A stretch of DNA of 64,000 bases from Nocardia wallacei (GCF_014466955.1 NZ_AP023396.1:4650001-4714000), one strand, 5' to 3'; positions 43,807 through 56,180 are shown, counted from the first letter of the stretch. Translations and numbers: made by a program. The notes: a model not told the origin generated them from the letters alone.

Positions 43807-43895
43807 ACGGACAGAACGGCATGCCCGGGAACAGCGTCGGCCCGGCGCTGCCGAAGCAGGGCCGGGCCGAATTATGCTGTGGCGCACGCAGAGGA

Positions 43896-44680
<785 letters not shown>

Positions 44681-44681
<1 letters not shown>

Positions 44682-45910
44682 TATTCGGACTCCCGAGCTG
44701 TATCTTCCAGGACGCTGATGCCCGGAAGTTCCTTGCCCTCCAGGTATTCCAGCGACGCGCCGCCGCCGGTGGAGATGTGCGAGAAACCGTCCTCCGGCAG
44801 CCCCAGCGAGCGCACGGCCGCGGCCGAGTCGCCGCCGCCGACCACGGTGAACGCGCCCTTGCCGGTGGCCGTGACGATCGCCTCGGCGACACCGCGGGTA
44901 CCGGCGGCGAAATTCTCGAACTCGAACACGCCCATCGGGCCGTTCCAGAACACCGTCTTCGCCTCGGTCAGCAGCGCGCCGAACCGCTTCGCCGACTCCG
45001 GACCCACGTCCAGACCCATCCAGCCGTCCGGAATCTCATGGGCGGGAACGGTTTTCGAGTCGGCGTCGGCGGCGAACCGGTCGGCCACCACGATGTCGAC
45101 CGGGAGGTGGATGACATCGGCGAAGCGGTCCAGCAGATCCTTGCAGGTGTCCACCATCTCCTCCTGCAGCAGCGAGGTGCCCACCGAAAGGCCCTGTGCC
45201 GCAAGGAAGGTGAAGCACATGCCGCCGCCGATCACCAGGGTGTCGACCTTGGGCGCCAGCGCCTCGATGACGGCCAGCTTGTCCGAGACCTTCGACCCGC
45301 CGAGCACGACCGCGTACGGCCGCTCCGGCTCGGTCGTCAGCTTCCGCAGCACGTCGACCTCGGCGGCCACCAGGGTGCCCGCGTAGTGCGGCAGCAGCTT
45401 CGCCACGTCGTAGACCGACGCCTGCTTGCGGTGCACCACGCCGAAGCCGTCGGATACGAACGCGCCGTCGTCGCCGACCAGTTCGACCAGGGCGCGGGCC
45501 AGCTTGCCGCGTTCGGCGTCGTCCTTGCTGGTCTCGCGCGGGTCGAAGCGGATGTTCTCCAGCAGCAGCACATCGCCGTCGGTGAGGCCCTCCGAGCGCG
45601 CGAGCGCGTCCTGGCCCACCACATCACCGGCGAGCTGGACGTTGCGACCCAGTTCGTCGGCCAGCTTCGCGGCCACGGGGGCCAGCGACAGTTTCGGATC
45701 CGGCTCGCCCTTCGGACGGCCCAGGTGCGCGGTGATGACGACCTTCGCCCCGGCCTCGGCCAGCGCCTTGATGGTCGGCACCGACGCGACGATGCGGCCC
45801 GGATCGGTGATCGTGCCGCCGTCGAGGGGAACGTTCAGGTCGGAGCGCACCAGCACGCCCCGACCCTCGACACCCTCGTTCAGCAGATCCTGGAGTGTCT
45901 GGACTGCCAT
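44681..45910 (-). CDS. pgk: Phosphoglycerate kinase
   Basis: Makes ATP from 1,3-bisphosphoglycerate, 409 residues. The N-terminal substrate site [18 protein letters not shown], the segment [20 protein letters not shown], and the hinge-proximal [16 protein letters not shown] are conserved. The C-terminal nucleotide loop is [17 protein letters not shown]. It starts 3 bases after gap and overlaps tpiA by one base. Confidence 0.97.
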
Positions 45911-45913
45911 GGC

Positions 45914-46951
<1,038 letters not shown>

Positions 46952-47197
46952 TCAAGCGGATTCGTTCCGTTGCAGATCCACCCTAATGCCCGCGCATTAT
47001 GCCGCCGCCACGCCCCTGGCGACCATTGATCCGGAGGTCGGGTGAGTGCGTGCGACGACCCGACGGGCACGGCGCGCGGCTATCGCACGGCACCGCGACG
47101 GCAACCCCGGCCGCGCGCGGCGAAACACCCGTCGTCGGCGGTCGGCCTCGAAGGCCGTGCGCTACAACGGGTCTCGGGCGGGAGGAACGGACGGGCC

Positions 47198-47530
47198 TCA
47201 GCCCGCCGCGACTTCCTCGGTGTCGTAGAAGCAGAAGTGGTCCTTGATCTCGGCCACGTCGTCGTTGGGCTGCGGGTAGGCCCACACCAGATCCTGCGCG
47301 TCGGGAACCGACCAGTACGCGGCCGTGCCCTTGAACGGACAGAACGAGGTGGTCTCGGAGGGGGTCAGCAGGTCGGTGCGCACGTCCTCCGGTGGGAGGT
47401 AGTAGCGCACGGGACAGCCGGTCTCGCGCAGCACCAGCGGACGGCTGCTCTCGGCGAGGATCGTGTCGCCGTGCCGCACTCGCACGTGCTGGGTGCCCTG
47501 CTCGACGGTGATGCGATGTCCAACGGTCAC
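47198..47530 (-). CDS. DUF427 family protein
   Basis: A 110-residue protein of the DUF427 family (single beta-barrel-like domain). Hallmarks are VRVRHGDTILAESSRPLVL, ETGCPVRYYLPPEDV and TSFCPFKGTAAYWSV, followed by WAYPQPNDDVAEIKDHFCFY. No enzymatic role is established. GTG 47530 has AAGGGG upstream and gives the family N-terminus. It lies 119 bp after whiA on the same strand and may be cotranscribed. Confidence 0.88.
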   Translation of the reverse strand: MTVGHRITVEQGTQHVRVRHGDTILAESSRPLVLRETGCPVRYYLPPEDVRTDLLTPSETTSFCPFKGTAAYWSVPDAQDLVWAYPQPNDDVAEIKDHFCFYDTEEVAAG

Positions 47531-47649
47531 GATGGTGCCCCTTCTGTCGGAAGCGCGAACGCGCACTCCTCGAATACAGCGCCGCCCACGGGCCGATTTC
47601 TTCCCGGTGTGCCGGAATCGGGCCGGTCGTTTCGACCGGCCCGGTCGGC

Positions 47650-48627
47650 TCACGCGTCTTCGAGCAGTTCGGCCGTGACCGCGGACTCGGTATCGGGCAC
47701 ACCGAGTTCCTTGGCGCGCCGGTCCGCCATCGACAGCAGGCGCCGGATGCGGCCCGCCACAGCGTCTTTCGTCATCGGCGGATCGGCCAGCTGGCCCAGC
47801 TCCTCCAGCGACGCCTGGCGGTGCTGCACGCGCAGCCGCCCGGCCGCGGCGAGGTGGTCGGGCACATCGTCGCCGAGTATCTCCAGCGCGCGCTCCACCC
47901 GCGCCGCGGCGGCCACCGCGGCGCGCGCCGACCGGCGCAGGTTGGCGTCGTCGAAATTGGCCAGGCGGTTGGCCGTCGCCCGGACCTCCCGGCGCATCCG
48001 GCGCTCCTCCCAGGTGAGGCGGGTGTCCTGGGCGCCCATCCGGGTCAGCAGCGCGCCGATGGCCTCGCCGTCGCGCACCACCACCCGATCGGTGCCGCGC
48101 ACCTCGCGCGCCTTGGCCGAGATGCCCATCCGCCGCGCCGCGCCGACCAGTGCCAGCGCGGCCTCCGGACCCGGGCAGCTCACTTCCAGCGCCGACGAGC
48201 GGCCGGGCTCGGTCAGCGAGCCGTGCGCGAGAAACGCGCCCCGCCAAGCGGCCTCGGCGTCACCGATGCTGCCGCCGACCACCTGGGCCGGTAGCCCGCG
48301 CACCGGACGGCCGCGCACATCCAGCAACCCGGTCTGCCGGGCGAGCGCCTCGCCCTCCTTCGACACCCGTACGACGTAGCGGGAGGTCTTGCGCAAACCT
48401 CCGGCGCCGAGCACGTGCACATCGGAGCCGTAGCCGTACAGCTCGAAGATCTCCCGGCGTAGCCGACGCGCGATGGATCCCATGTCCACCTCAGCCTCGA
48501 CGATCACTCTGCCGCCGACGATGTGCAGGCCGCCGGCGAACCGGAGTAGCGCCGACAGTTCCGCCTTGCGTGAACTCACCTGCGAGACCGACAGACGGCT
48601 AAGCTCGTCCTTGACCTCGGCTGTCAT
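47650..48627 (-). CDS. whiA: Sporulation-type transcriptional regulator WhiA
   Basis: DNA-binding protein conserved in Gram-positives; in Streptomyces it controls division genes with WhiB. It has 325 residues. The N-terminal domain ([39 protein letters not shown]) is the degenerate LAGLIDADG homing-endonuclease fold, and [15 protein letters not shown] is its signature. The C-terminal helix-turn-helix is [32 protein letters not shown] 48627 overlaps the yvcK stop as ATGA and gives the mycobacterial length. A GTG at 48633, with better ribosome-site spacing, would add two residues. Confidence 0.95.
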   Translation of the reverse strand: MTAEVKDELSRLSVSQVSSRKAELSALLRFAGGLHIVGGRVIVEAEVDMGSIARRLRREIFELYGYGSDVHVLGAGGLRKTSRYVVRVSKEGEALARQTGLLDVRGRPVRGLPAQVVGGSIGDAEAAWRGAFLAHGSLTEPGRSSALEVSCPGPEAALALVGAARRMGISAKAREVRGTDRVVVRDGEAIGALLTRMGAQDTRLTWEERRMRREVRATANRLANFDDANLRRSARAAVAAAARVERALEILGDDVPDHLAAAGRLRVQHRQASLEELGQLADPPMTKDAVAGRIRRLLSMADRRAKELGVPDTESAVTAELLEDA

Positions 48628-49718
48628 CGCCACGAGACCCGCTCCTTTCCACCCGACGCGGACCGCACCTGCCGGCCCATGTGCCGTCCTTCGACTCGAA
48701 GCCTTGCTGATTCCGGCCGAGGTTGCCGGATCACCTGATCCAGTGCGGCGGCTAGCTTTCCAGGATGGTGCCGGTCCGTCCCCGCCTCGGCGACATCAGC
48801 GAAGGTTACCCGCGCACGCAGCTGTTCGGCAGCTCTTGCCACATGTTCGCGTTCTCTACCCTCCGGTACGGAGCCGGAATCCACCACCACATCCTCGACC
48901 GCGAAATCCGGTGCGTGCTGGGACAATACATGCAGGTGCCGTTCGGCGGAGAATCCGGCCGTCTCCCCGGGCTCGGCAGCGAGATTGAGTACCAGCACTT
49001 TTCGTGCCCTGGTATGTACCAGCGCGGCACGCAATTCGGGCACCAGCACATGCGGAATGACGCTGGTGAACCAGGATCCGGGACCCAGCACCACCACATC
49101 GGCGTGCTCGATGGCGGAGGTGGCCTCCGGGCTCGCGGGCGGGTCGGACGGAATCAACCGCACCCGGCGTACCTTGCCCGGCGTGGTCGCCACCGCGACC
49201 TGGCCCCGGATGCAGCGGCTCACGCGCGGATCGGCCTCCAGGCCCGACACGTCGGCCTCGATGGTCAGCGCGGTCGGCGACATCGGGAGCACCCGGCCGG
49301 TGGTGCGCAGGATTCGCCCCACCTCGTCGAGCGCGGCGACCGGGTCGCCCAGCACCTCGGTCAGGCCCGCCACGATCAGATTGCCGACCGAATGGCCCGC
49401 CAGCGCGCCGGTGCCGCCGAAGCGGTGCTGTACCGCGCGGGCCCACACGCCGTCGGGGTCCTCGGCCAGCGCGGCCAGCGCCATGCGCAGATCGCCCGGC
49501 GGGAGCATGCCGAGTTCGGCGCGCAGCCGACCGGAGGAGCCGCCGTCGTCGGCCACGGTGACCACGGCGGTGATGGTGCGGGTGAGGCGGCGGGCCGCGG
49601 TCAGGGTGGCGTACAGCCCGTGCCCGCCACCCAGGGCGACGAGGGCGGGTTCGGGCTCGCGACCGTCCGCCGCAGGCCCGGTATCGGATTCGGCCGCGGT
49701 GGTCTCGCTATCGGTCAT
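48624..49718 (-). CDS. yvcK: YvcK/CuvA family protein (gluconeogenesis and cell-shape factor)
   Basis: A 364-residue member of the YvcK (CofD-like) family, which binds UDP-sugars and affects growth on gluconeogenic carbon sources and cell morphology. The N-terminal signature is [20 protein letters not shown], then [20 protein letters not shown] and [39 protein letters not shown] is the other conserved block. ATG 49718 overlaps the rapZ stop and its own stop overlaps whiA, both as ATGA, so rapZ-yvcK-whiA are translated as a chain. Confidence 0.94.
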   Translation of the reverse strand: MTDSETTAAESDTGPAADGREPEPALVALGGGHGLYATLTAARRLTRTITAVVTVADDGGSSGRLRAELGMLPPGDLRMALAALAEDPDGVWARAVQHRFGGTGALAGHSVGNLIVAGLTEVLGDPVAALDEVGRILRTTGRVLPMSPTALTIEADVSGLEADPRVSRCIRGQVAVATTPGKVRRVRLIPSDPPASPEATSAIEHADVVVLGPGSWFTSVIPHVLVPELRAALVHTRARKVLVLNLAAEPGETAGFSAERHLHVLSQHAPDFAVEDVVVDSGSVPEGREREHVARAAEQLRARVTFADVAEAGTDRHHPGKLAAALDQVIRQPRPESARLRVEGRHMGRQVRSASGGKERVSWR

Positions 49719-50686
49719 TCGCGCCCCAGATCCCGATGGACCACCCGGACGACATCGTTGCGGTCGGGTTCTCTGCTCCGTAGTAGTTCGCCCAGCGCTT
49801 CGGCTATCGCCACGCTGCGGTGCTTGCCGCCGGTGCAGCCCACTGCCACGGTCATGTAACGCTTCCCCTCTTGGCGGTACCCGTCGGTCGTCAGATCGAT
49901 CAGGTGGCGACAGGTCCGCAGGTAGTCCTCCGCGCCCGGGCGGGACAACACGTACTCGCTGACCACCGCGTCCTGTCCGGTGTGTTCGCGTAACTCGGGT
50001 ACCCAATGCGGATTGGGCAGGAAACGCAAATCAAACACCATGTCGGCGTCCAGCGGTACTCCGTACTTGAAACCGAACGACTGGATTGTGATCTGCAGAG
50101 CGGCGGGCGCGCCGCCGCCGTAGGCCTCCTCGAGATGCCGGTGCAGCTGGTGCACCGACAGCGCGGTGGTGTCGATGACCAGGTCGGCGGCGGTCTTCAC
50201 CTTCGACAGGCGGTCGCGCTCGGCCGCGATGCCCGCGGTGAGGGTGCCGTCGGCGCTCTCGCTCTGCAGCGGGTGGCGGCGGCGGGCGAAACCGAACCGG
50301 CGGATCAGCACGTCGTCGGAGGCCTCCAGGAACAGCACCCGGGTGCGCACCCCCGCGCCGCGCAGCTGTTCGGTGACGCCCGACAGGTCGCCGGTGAAGA
50401 AGCGGCTGCGCACGTCCATCACCAGGGCCAGCTTGCGGATCGGCGGGTCGGCGGAGGCGCCCAGCTCGACCATCCGCCCGATCAGTTCCGGCGGCAGATT
50501 GTCGGCGACGTACCAGCCCAGATCCTCGAGCACTCGCGCCGCCGTGCCGCGCCCGGCGCCGGACAGCCCGGTGACGATGACGACCTCGACACGCGCGCCC
50601 TGTCCGGGCCGCGCCGCGGCATCGCCGGGCTGCGGGCGCGCGGGCGACGGGCTCGTCGCGCTGCTGTTCGATTCGACGCTGGTCAT
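49715..50686 (-). CDS. rapZ: RapZ-family nucleotide-binding protein
   Basis: A 323-residue P-loop protein. Walker A is VIVTGLSGAGRGTAARVLED, and the family blocks GWYVADNLPPELIGRMVEL, FLEASDDVLIRRFGFARRRHPL and FGFKYGVPLDADMVFDLRFLPNP are intact. YMTVAVGCTGGKHRSVAIAE is the C-terminal signature. In enterobacteria RapZ controls glucosamine-6-phosphate synthase through small RNAs; in actinomycetes its role is not settled. It is the first gene of the tight rapZ-yvcK-whiA chain, 126 bp after uvrC. Confidence 0.94.
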   Translation of the reverse strand: MTSVESNSSATSPSPARPQPGDAAARPGQGARVEVVIVTGLSGAGRGTAARVLEDLGWYVADNLPPELIGRMVELGASADPPIRKLALVMDVRSRFFTGDLSGVTEQLRGAGVRTRVLFLEASDDVLIRRFGFARRRHPLQSESADGTLTAGIAAERDRLSKVKTAADLVIDTTALSVHQLHRHLEEAYGGGAPAALQITIQSFGFKYGVPLDADMVFDLRFLPNPHWVPELREHTGQDAVVSEYVLSRPGAEDYLRTCRHLIDLTTDGYRQEGKRYMTVAVGCTGGKHRSVAIAEALGELLRSREPDRNDVVRVVHRDLGRE

Positions 50687-50812
50687 GTCCTACCGGATCC
50701 GTGTCTGCCTGTCATGCGATCTTCCTGTCCTGCGCCCGGGCGCGTCGTCCGACACGCGGCAGGAAACCGAGCCGTGACCGTTTCCATCAACCGGTACCAC
50801 CGCCGGGCGCCG

Positions 50813-52870
50813 TCATCCGCCGTTCGCCTCGCTCGCGTTCAGGGCCGCGAGCACGGCCTTCGCCGTCGCGACCCCGATACCCGGGACCTCCGTGATCTCC
50901 TCCACCGTAGCTTCCTTCAATCGGGCCACGGACCCGAAGTGCATGACCAGCGCGGTGCGCCTGGACGCGCCGAGGCCGCGCACCGAGTCCAGCGCCGACG
51001 CCGTCATCCGTCGCGAGCGCTTGCTGCGGTGGAAGGTGATGGCGAAGCGGTGTGCCTCGTCGCGGACCCGCTGCAGCAGATACAGCGACTCGCTCGTGCG
51101 GGGCATGATCACCGGGTCCGGTTCGCCCGGCACCCACACCTCCTCGAGGCGTTTGGCCAGGCCGATCACCGCGACGTCGGTGATGCCGAGTTCGTCGAGC
51201 ACCTCGGCGGCCGCGTTCACCTGGGGCGCGCCGCCGTCGACGACGTACAGGTTCGGCGGGTAGGAGAATTTGCGCGGCTTGCCCGTCTTCGGATCAATGC
51301 CCGGCGGGATGTTCGGCTCCGTGTCGTCACCGGTGTCCACGAGCGGGGCCACCACCTCCGGGGCGGGCACCGGGCCCGACCGGAGATCGGCGGCCTCCAT
51401 CGCCTCCAGGTCGCGGCGCAGCCGGTAGAACCGCCGCCGGGTCACCTCGGCGATGCTCCCGACGTCGTCGGAACGGCCCTCCCCCGCCGCCTCCTTGATG
51501 GTGTAGTGGCGATACTCGGATTTGCGCGGCAGCCCGTCCTCGAACACCACCAGCGAGGCCACCACATCGGTGCCCTGCACGTGGCTGATGTCGACGCATT
51601 CGATGCGCAGCGGAGCGCTGTCGAGGTCCAGGGCATCCTGAATACCTTGCAGCGCAGCCGATCTCGCGGTCAGATCACCGGCGCGCTTGAGTTTGTGCTG
51701 GGCCAGCGCCTCGGCGGCGTTGCGCTGCACGGTCTCCATCAGCGCCTTCTTGTCGCCGCGCTGGGGCACCCGCAGCTGCACTCCGGCGCCGCGCAGTTCC
51801 GTCAGCCAGCCCTGGATCTGTTCGGGGTCGCCGGGCAGGGTGGGCACCAGCACCTCGCGTGGCACCACGGTGGCGGGGGTCTCGGTGTCGGTGTGCTCGG
51901 CGAAGGCCGCCTGTTCACCGTAGAACTGGGTGAGGAATTGCTCGACCAGCGCGGGCAGCTCGCCGCCCGGTTCCACCTCGTCGATGGCGTCGCCGGATTT
52001 GTCGACCACCCAGCCGCGCTGGCCGCGCACCCGGCCGTCGCGGACGTGGAAGATCTGGACCGCGGCCTCGAGTTCGTCGGTGGCGAAGGCGACCACGTCG
52101 GCGTCGGTGCCGGTGCCGAGCACCACCGCCTGCTTCTCCAGGGCGCGCTCCAGCGCCTGCACGTCGTCGCGCAGGCGGGCGGCGGTCTCGAAGTCGAGGT
52201 CCTCGGCGGCGGCCTGCATCTGGCGTTTGAGATCGCGCACCATCCGGTCGGTCTTGCCGGAGAGGAAGTCGCAGAAGTCCTCGGCGATGCGGCGGTGCTC
52301 CTCGGCGCTGACCCGGGAGATGCACGGCGCGGAGCACTTGTCGATGTAGCCGAGCAGGCACGGGCGGCCGATCTGCCGATGCCGTTTGAACACCCCGGCG
52401 GAGCAGGTGCGCACCGGGAACACCCGCAGCAGCAGGTCGACCGTCTCGCGGATGGCCCACGCGTGGGCGTACGGGCCGAAGTACCGGACACCCTTCTTGC
52501 GCGCACCCCGGTAGACGAACACCCGCGGATATTCCTCGTTCATGCTCACCGCGAGCATCGGATAGGTCTTGTCGTCGCGGTAGCGGACGTTGAACCGCGG
52601 GTCGAACTCCTTGATCCAGTTGTATTCCAGCTGAAGGGCTTCCACCTCGGTGGTGACGACCGTCCACTCGACGCTGGCGGCGGTGGTCACCATCTGGCGG
52701 GTGCGCGGGTGCAGGGCGGCGACATCGGCGAAATAGGAGTTCAGCCGATTGCGCAGACTCTTGGCCTTGCCGACGTAGATGACCTGCCCGAACCCGTCCC
52801 GGAACTTGTAGACGCCGGGTTCGAGCGGAATGGTGCCCGGCGCCGGCCGGTAGGTCGCTGGATCTGCCAC
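50813..52870 (-). CDS. uvrC: Excinuclease ABC subunit C
   Basis: Dual-incision nuclease of nucleotide excision repair, 685 residues. The GIY-YIG domain ([21 protein letters not shown]) makes the 3' cut. The UVR motif region ([20 protein letters not shown]) binds UvrB. The RNase-H-like domain ([20 protein letters not shown] and [14 protein letters not shown]) makes the 5' cut, and tandem HhH motifs ([31 protein letters not shown]) close the protein. GTG 52870 starts [18 protein letters not shown], as in relatives. Confidence 0.96.
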   Translation of the reverse strand: MADPATYRPAPGTIPLEPGVYKFRDGFGQVIYVGKAKSLRNRLNSYFADVAALHPRTRQMVTTAASVEWTVVTTEVEALQLEYNWIKEFDPRFNVRYRDDKTYPMLAVSMNEEYPRVFVYRGARKKGVRYFGPYAHAWAIRETVDLLLRVFPVRTCSAGVFKRHRQIGRPCLLGYIDKCSAPCISRVSAEEHRRIAEDFCDFLSGKTDRMVRDLKRQMQAAAEDLDFETAARLRDDVQALERALEKQAVVLGTGTDADVVAFATDELEAAVQIFHVRDGRVRGQRGWVVDKSGDAIDEVEPGGELPALVEQFLTQFYGEQAAFAEHTDTETPATVVPREVLVPTLPGDPEQIQGWLTELRGAGVQLRVPQRGDKKALMETVQRNAAEALAQHKLKRAGDLTARSAALQGIQDALDLDSAPLRIECVDISHVQGTDVVASLVVFEDGLPRKSEYRHYTIKEAAGEGRSDDVGSIAEVTRRRFYRLRRDLEAMEAADLRSGPVPAPEVVAPLVDTGDDTEPNIPPGIDPKTGKPRKFSYPPNLYVVDGGAPQVNAAAEVLDELGITDVAVIGLAKRLEEVWVPGEPDPVIMPRTSESLYLLQRVRDEAHRFAITFHRSKRSRRMTASALDSVRGLGASRRTALVMHFGSVARLKEATVEEITEVPGIGVATAKAVLAALNASEANGG

Positions 52871-52918
52871 CCGACAAGCCTATCCACCAGCCCTGACAAC
52901 CCCGGGCACGGCCGACGG

Positions 52919-53752
52919 CTAGCCCTTGCGGCCGGTGAACTCGTCCATGGAGTGGTAGACGCCGACGGTGTCGAGGTAGAAGTCGCGCACCTTCAGCGGC
53001 AGCAGGCCGGAGACGGCGCGGTTGAACCGCGAGGTCCACGGCATGACCACCAGCGGGTCGCCCTTCTTCATCCGGGTCCACGCGGTGTCGACCGCTTCCT
53101 CCTGCTCGATGATGGGCGTGAACCAGAAACCCTTGGCGCCCTCGAACATTCCGGTGTTGATGTAGGTCGGGCAGAAGGTGGTGACCTTGACGTGGTCGTT
53201 GCCGGACTGCTCCAATTCCAGCCGCACCGAATCCGACCAGCCCAGCGCCGCCCACTTGGACCCGGCGTAGACGCTCATGCGCGGATTGGCCACCAGGGCC
53301 GCCGACGAGGCGATGTTCAGCACCCGCGCGGGCGTGCGGCCGGACACCATCGCCGGGAGGAACTCCAGCGTGATGTACATCGGCGCAAGGGAATTGATGG
53401 CCACCGTCTTATGGATGTCGGCCCGGTCTCGGGTCTCCCAGAAGTAGCCGTTGCCCCGCACGATGCCCGCGTTGTTCACCAGGACGTCGACGTCACCGAC
53501 ATCCGCTCGCACCGAGGCCGCCGCCTCGGCGATGGCCGCCGCGTCCGACACGTCGACCACGTAGTGGTGCACTCGCGAGGTACCCGCCGCGGCCAGTTCG
53601 GCCGCGGTCTCCTTCAGCGCCTGCTCGTTGACGTCCCACAGCACGACGTCGGCGGCCAGCTCACGCACCGCACGCTCGGCGAAGGACTTGCCCAGCCCCA
53701 TCGCGGCCCCGGTGATCAGCACCTTCCGCCCGGCAACCGTATCCATATCCAT
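52919..53752 (-). CDS. Short-chain dehydrogenase/reductase
   Basis: A 277-residue classical SDR: cofactor loop VLITGAAMGLGKSFAERAV (TGxxxGxG), VLVNNAGIVRGNGYF, then catalytic Ser in NIASSAALVANPRMSVYAGSKWAALGW, where YxxxK is YAGSK. The C-terminal stretch (KGFWFTPIIEQEEAVDTAW, RFNRAVSGLLPLKVRDFYLD) resembles oxidoreductases of sterol/lipid catabolism. ATG 53752 has AGGGGAAG directly upstream; ATG 53746 is an alternative. It follows the aldehyde dehydrogenase by 26 bp in one operon, suggesting sequential alcohol-aldehyde-acid oxidation. Confidence 0.88.
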   Translation of the reverse strand: MDMDTVAGRKVLITGAAMGLGKSFAERAVRELAADVVLWDVNEQALKETAAELAAAGTSRVHHYVVDVSDAAAIAEAAASVRADVGDVDVLVNNAGIVRGNGYFWETRDRADIHKTVAINSLAPMYITLEFLPAMVSGRTPARVLNIASSAALVANPRMSVYAGSKWAALGWSDSVRLELEQSGNDHVKVTTFCPTYINTGMFEGAKGFWFTPIIEQEEAVDTAWTRMKKGDPLVVMPWTSRFNRAVSGLLPLKVRDFYLDTVGVYHSMDEFTGRKG

Positions 53753-53778
53753 CACTTCCCCTGTCGATTTCCGCGGGA

Positions 53779-55350
53779 TCACTTCTGCCGCAAGGCCTTC
53801 ATCACACCGAAGTACAGGGTGAGCGTCCTGGCCCACACCGCCTCGGACATGCCGGGCAGCGGCGCGATCGGCAGCGCCCGCTGCACGGCGATGGTCTGGG
53901 TGTCGATGTACTTCAGCAGCCCCTCCGGCCCGTGCCGGCGCCCGCCGCCGGAGATGCCGAGACCACCCGACGGGGCGGCGACGCTGCCCCAGGCCGCGAT
54001 GAAGCCCTCGTTGACGTTCACCGAACCGGCGTGGATGCGGGCGGCGATCTCGCGGGCCCGTGCCGTATCCCGGCTCCACACACTGGCATTCAGGCCGTAG
54101 GCGGTGTCGTTGGCCTGCTCGACGGCCTCGTCGTCGCTGTGCACCCGGTACACCGACACCACCGGTCCGAAGGTCTCCTCCCGGTACACCGTCATACCCG
54201 GCCGCACGCCCTCGAGGATGGTCGGCTCGTAGAAGTACGGCCCCAGGTCGGGCCGGGCGCGCCCACCGGCGAGTACGGTGGCGCCCTGGGCGACGGCGTC
54301 GTCGACATGCGCGGCGACGGTGTCGAGCTGGCGCCGGAAGGTCAGCGAGCCGATCTGGTAGGAGTAGTCGAGCGCCGAGCCGAGCCGCAAGTCGGCTGTG
54401 CGCGCGGCGAATTCGGTGACGAAGCGGTCGTACACGCTGTCGTGCACGTAGATTCGCTCGATCGACTCGCACAGCTGCCCGGCCGAGGCGAAGCAGGCCC
54501 GCACCGCGATCCTGGCCGCCGCCGAGACGTCCGCGTCGGCGAGCACCAGCAGCGGATTCTTGCCGCCCAGTTCCAGGGAGTAGCCGATCAGCCGCTCCCC
54601 GGCCTGCCGGGCGATGGTGCGGCCGGTCGCGCTGGAACCGGTGTAGTCGACGAAATCGGCCCGGGCGATCACCTCGCCGCCGATCACCGAACCGCGGCCG
54701 AGCACCGCCTGCCACAGGCCCTGCGGCAGGCCCGCGCGCTCGGCGGCGTCGATGGCCCACAGCGCGGTGAGAGCGGTCTGATTGTCCGGCCGCGCGACCA
54801 CCGCGTTGCCCGCCAGCAGCGCGGGCAGCGCGTCGGAGGCGGCCAGCGCCAGCGGGTAGTTCCACGGCGAGATCACCGCGACGACGCCCTTGGGCCGGTT
54901 GCGCACCTCCACCCGGGTCAGCACCGGCAGCACGCCCCGCGGCGAGCGTGGGGCCAGCAGCTTCTCCGCCGCGGCGGCGTAGTAGCGGGCATTGACCGCG
55001 ACGTCGCCCACCTCGTCGAAGGCGTGCACGCGGGACTTGCCGGACTCCAGTTGCACGATGTCGAGGATGGCGTCCTGCTCGGCGAGCACCAGATCGTGGA
55101 ACCGGCGCAGTACCGCCGCGCGCTCCCGCACCGGCACCCGCGCCCACTGCCGCTGCGCCGCGCGCGCGACGGTGAAGGCCGCTTCGATGTCCGCGGTGGA
55201 CGACTGCGGCAGATCCGCGATCTTGCGCCCGGTCGCCGGGGCGAATATCTCGACCGCGGGGGCGCCGCCCGCGGTCGCGTGCGTGAGCAGTCGCCGCACC
55301 AGCGGCTCCGGCAGCGCGTCGGCGGGTGCGAGGTGCGGGGCGGTCGTCAT
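53779..55350 (-). CDS. Aldehyde dehydrogenase (succinate-semialdehyde-dehydrogenase-like)
   Basis: A 523-residue NAD(P)-dependent aldehyde dehydrogenase. Features in order are VISPWNYPLALAASDALPAL, FVDYTGSSATGRTIARQAG, the base Glu in LELGGKNPLLVLADAD, and the catalytic Cys in FASAGQLCESIERIYVH. EETFGPVVSVYRV and YGLNASVWSRDTARA follow. It is similar in build to GabD2-type enzymes, but the substrate could be any fatty or aromatic aldehyde. It is first in the operon with the SDR and divergent from a TetR regulator across a 29-bp perfect palindrome. Confidence 0.9.
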   Translation of the reverse strand: MTTAPHLAPADALPEPLVRRLLTHATAGGAPAVEIFAPATGRKIADLPQSSTADIEAAFTVARAAQRQWARVPVRERAAVLRRFHDLVLAEQDAILDIVQLESGKSRVHAFDEVGDVAVNARYYAAAAEKLLAPRSPRGVLPVLTRVEVRNRPKGVVAVISPWNYPLALAASDALPALLAGNAVVARPDNQTALTALWAIDAAERAGLPQGLWQAVLGRGSVIGGEVIARADFVDYTGSSATGRTIARQAGERLIGYSLELGGKNPLLVLADADVSAAARIAVRACFASAGQLCESIERIYVHDSVYDRFVTEFAARTADLRLGSALDYSYQIGSLTFRRQLDTVAAHVDDAVAQGATVLAGGRARPDLGPYFYEPTILEGVRPGMTVYREETFGPVVSVYRVHSDDEAVEQANDTAYGLNASVWSRDTARAREIAARIHAGSVNVNEGFIAAWGSVAAPSGGLGISGGGRRHGPEGLLKYIDTQTIAVQRALPIAPLPGMSEAVWARTLTLYFGVMKALRQK

Positions 55351-55387
55351 CGTCGGCCCTCTCGATCGGCGGAATCAGAATTAGTTG

Positions 55388-55416
55388 AACACCAGTGTTA
55401 GCGTAACACTGGTGTT
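55388..55416. promoter_or_regulatory. 29-bp perfect palindrome, predicted TetR operator
   Basis: AACACCAGTGTTA (55388-55400) and TAACACTGGTGTT (55404-55416) are perfect 13-bp arms around GCG. Each arm contains its own ACAC-N2-GTGT half-palindrome. The site lies 37 bp before the aldehyde dehydrogenase start and 62 bp before the divergent TetR start. Confidence 0.82.
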
Positions 55417-55478
55417 AGATTAATCGAGTTCGGGCGCGCAGTGTCAAGCGCCGGGTACCGACCTGGGAGGAATCACAG

Positions 55479-56177
55479 ATGCCGCGCGACGCTGTGACCA
55501 CACCGCACAGCCGCGCCCGCCGCGGCCGCCCGCCCCAGACCCCCGAGCAGGCCGACGAGGTGCGCGCCCGGATCGTGCTGGCGGCCGCGGACGTGTTCAC
55601 CGCGCACGGCTCACGCGGGCTCAGTGTCGCGCGCATCATCGATCGCGCGGGTCTCGCCCGGCCGACGTTCTACCGGTATTTCGCCAATGCCGAAGCGCCG
55701 CTGCACGTTCTGCTCACCGCCTCCAACGAGGGACTGGTCGGCGGCATCCGCGAGGCGCTGGAGAACTCCGACGAGCCGGTGCAGCTGGGCATCGGCATCA
55801 TCGACGCCTATCTCGACTGGGCGCGCGGCCACGGGGCCATGCTGCGCCCGGTCTTCGCCGAGCTGCACGATCCGGCGTCACCCGTGTCGACCTACCGCGA
55901 GGAGGCGTTCGATGACATCCGGGCGCTGGTCCGCGCGAAGTTCGCCGACCTGGGCCGCCCGCTGCCCAGCCCGCTGGACCTCGATACGGCGCTGCAGGTC
56001 TGCGAATTCGTGGTGTACCGGGTGTCCGCGGCCGCCGCGCCGGGCGGGGAACCGCGGCCGGAGGAGGTGGCCGCGGCCCGGCTGACGATGATCCGCAGTG
56101 TGCTGGTCACGCTCGGCCGGCGCGAGGACGTCGAACTCGCGCTGACGATTCCCGGCATCTTCGAGCCGGCCGGCTGA
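55479..56177 (+). CDS. TetR-family repressor of the ALDH-SDR operon
   Basis: A 232-residue TetR protein. After a basic leader (RARRGRPPQTPEQADEVRA), the helix-turn-helix is IVLAAADVFTAHGSRGLSVARI with the recognition segment AGLARPTFYRYFANAEAPL. The C-terminal domain (LGIGIIDAYLDWARGHGAML) presumably binds a ligand. ATG 55479 has GGGAGG eight bases upstream. The strong palindrome between it and the divergent ALDH gene is its likely operator, so it should autoregulate and repress ALDH-SDR. It is convergent with the following P450, with 3 bp between stops. Confidence 0.9.
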   Translation: MPRDAVTTPHSRARRGRPPQTPEQADEVRARIVLAAADVFTAHGSRGLSVARIIDRAGLARPTFYRYFANAEAPLHVLLTASNEGLVGGIREALENSDEPVQLGIGIIDAYLDWARGHGAMLRPVFAELHDPASPVSTYREEAFDDIRALVRAKFADLGRPLPSPLDLDTALQVCEFVVYRVSAAAAPGGEPRPEEVAAARLTMIRSVLVTLGRREDVELALTIPGIFEPAG

Positions 56178-56180
56178 GTG

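Larger units (their letters stand above)
43418..43895. other. Non-coding repeat-rich interval between convergent genes
   Basis: No gene is called here. The interval holds a 23-bp tandem repeat, degenerate copies beyond it, and a perfect hairpin (43782-43806). Open frames through the repeats encode only low-complexity Pro/His/Arg peptides and are artefacts of the repeat period. Confidence 0.7.

Noticed and set aside
50006..54100. Very long open frame on the plus strand opposite uvrC and the SDR gene (over 1300 codons)
   Set aside because: It is antisense to firmly identified genes, encodes an Arg/His/Gly-rich sequence with no domain, and arises from third-position G+C bias.
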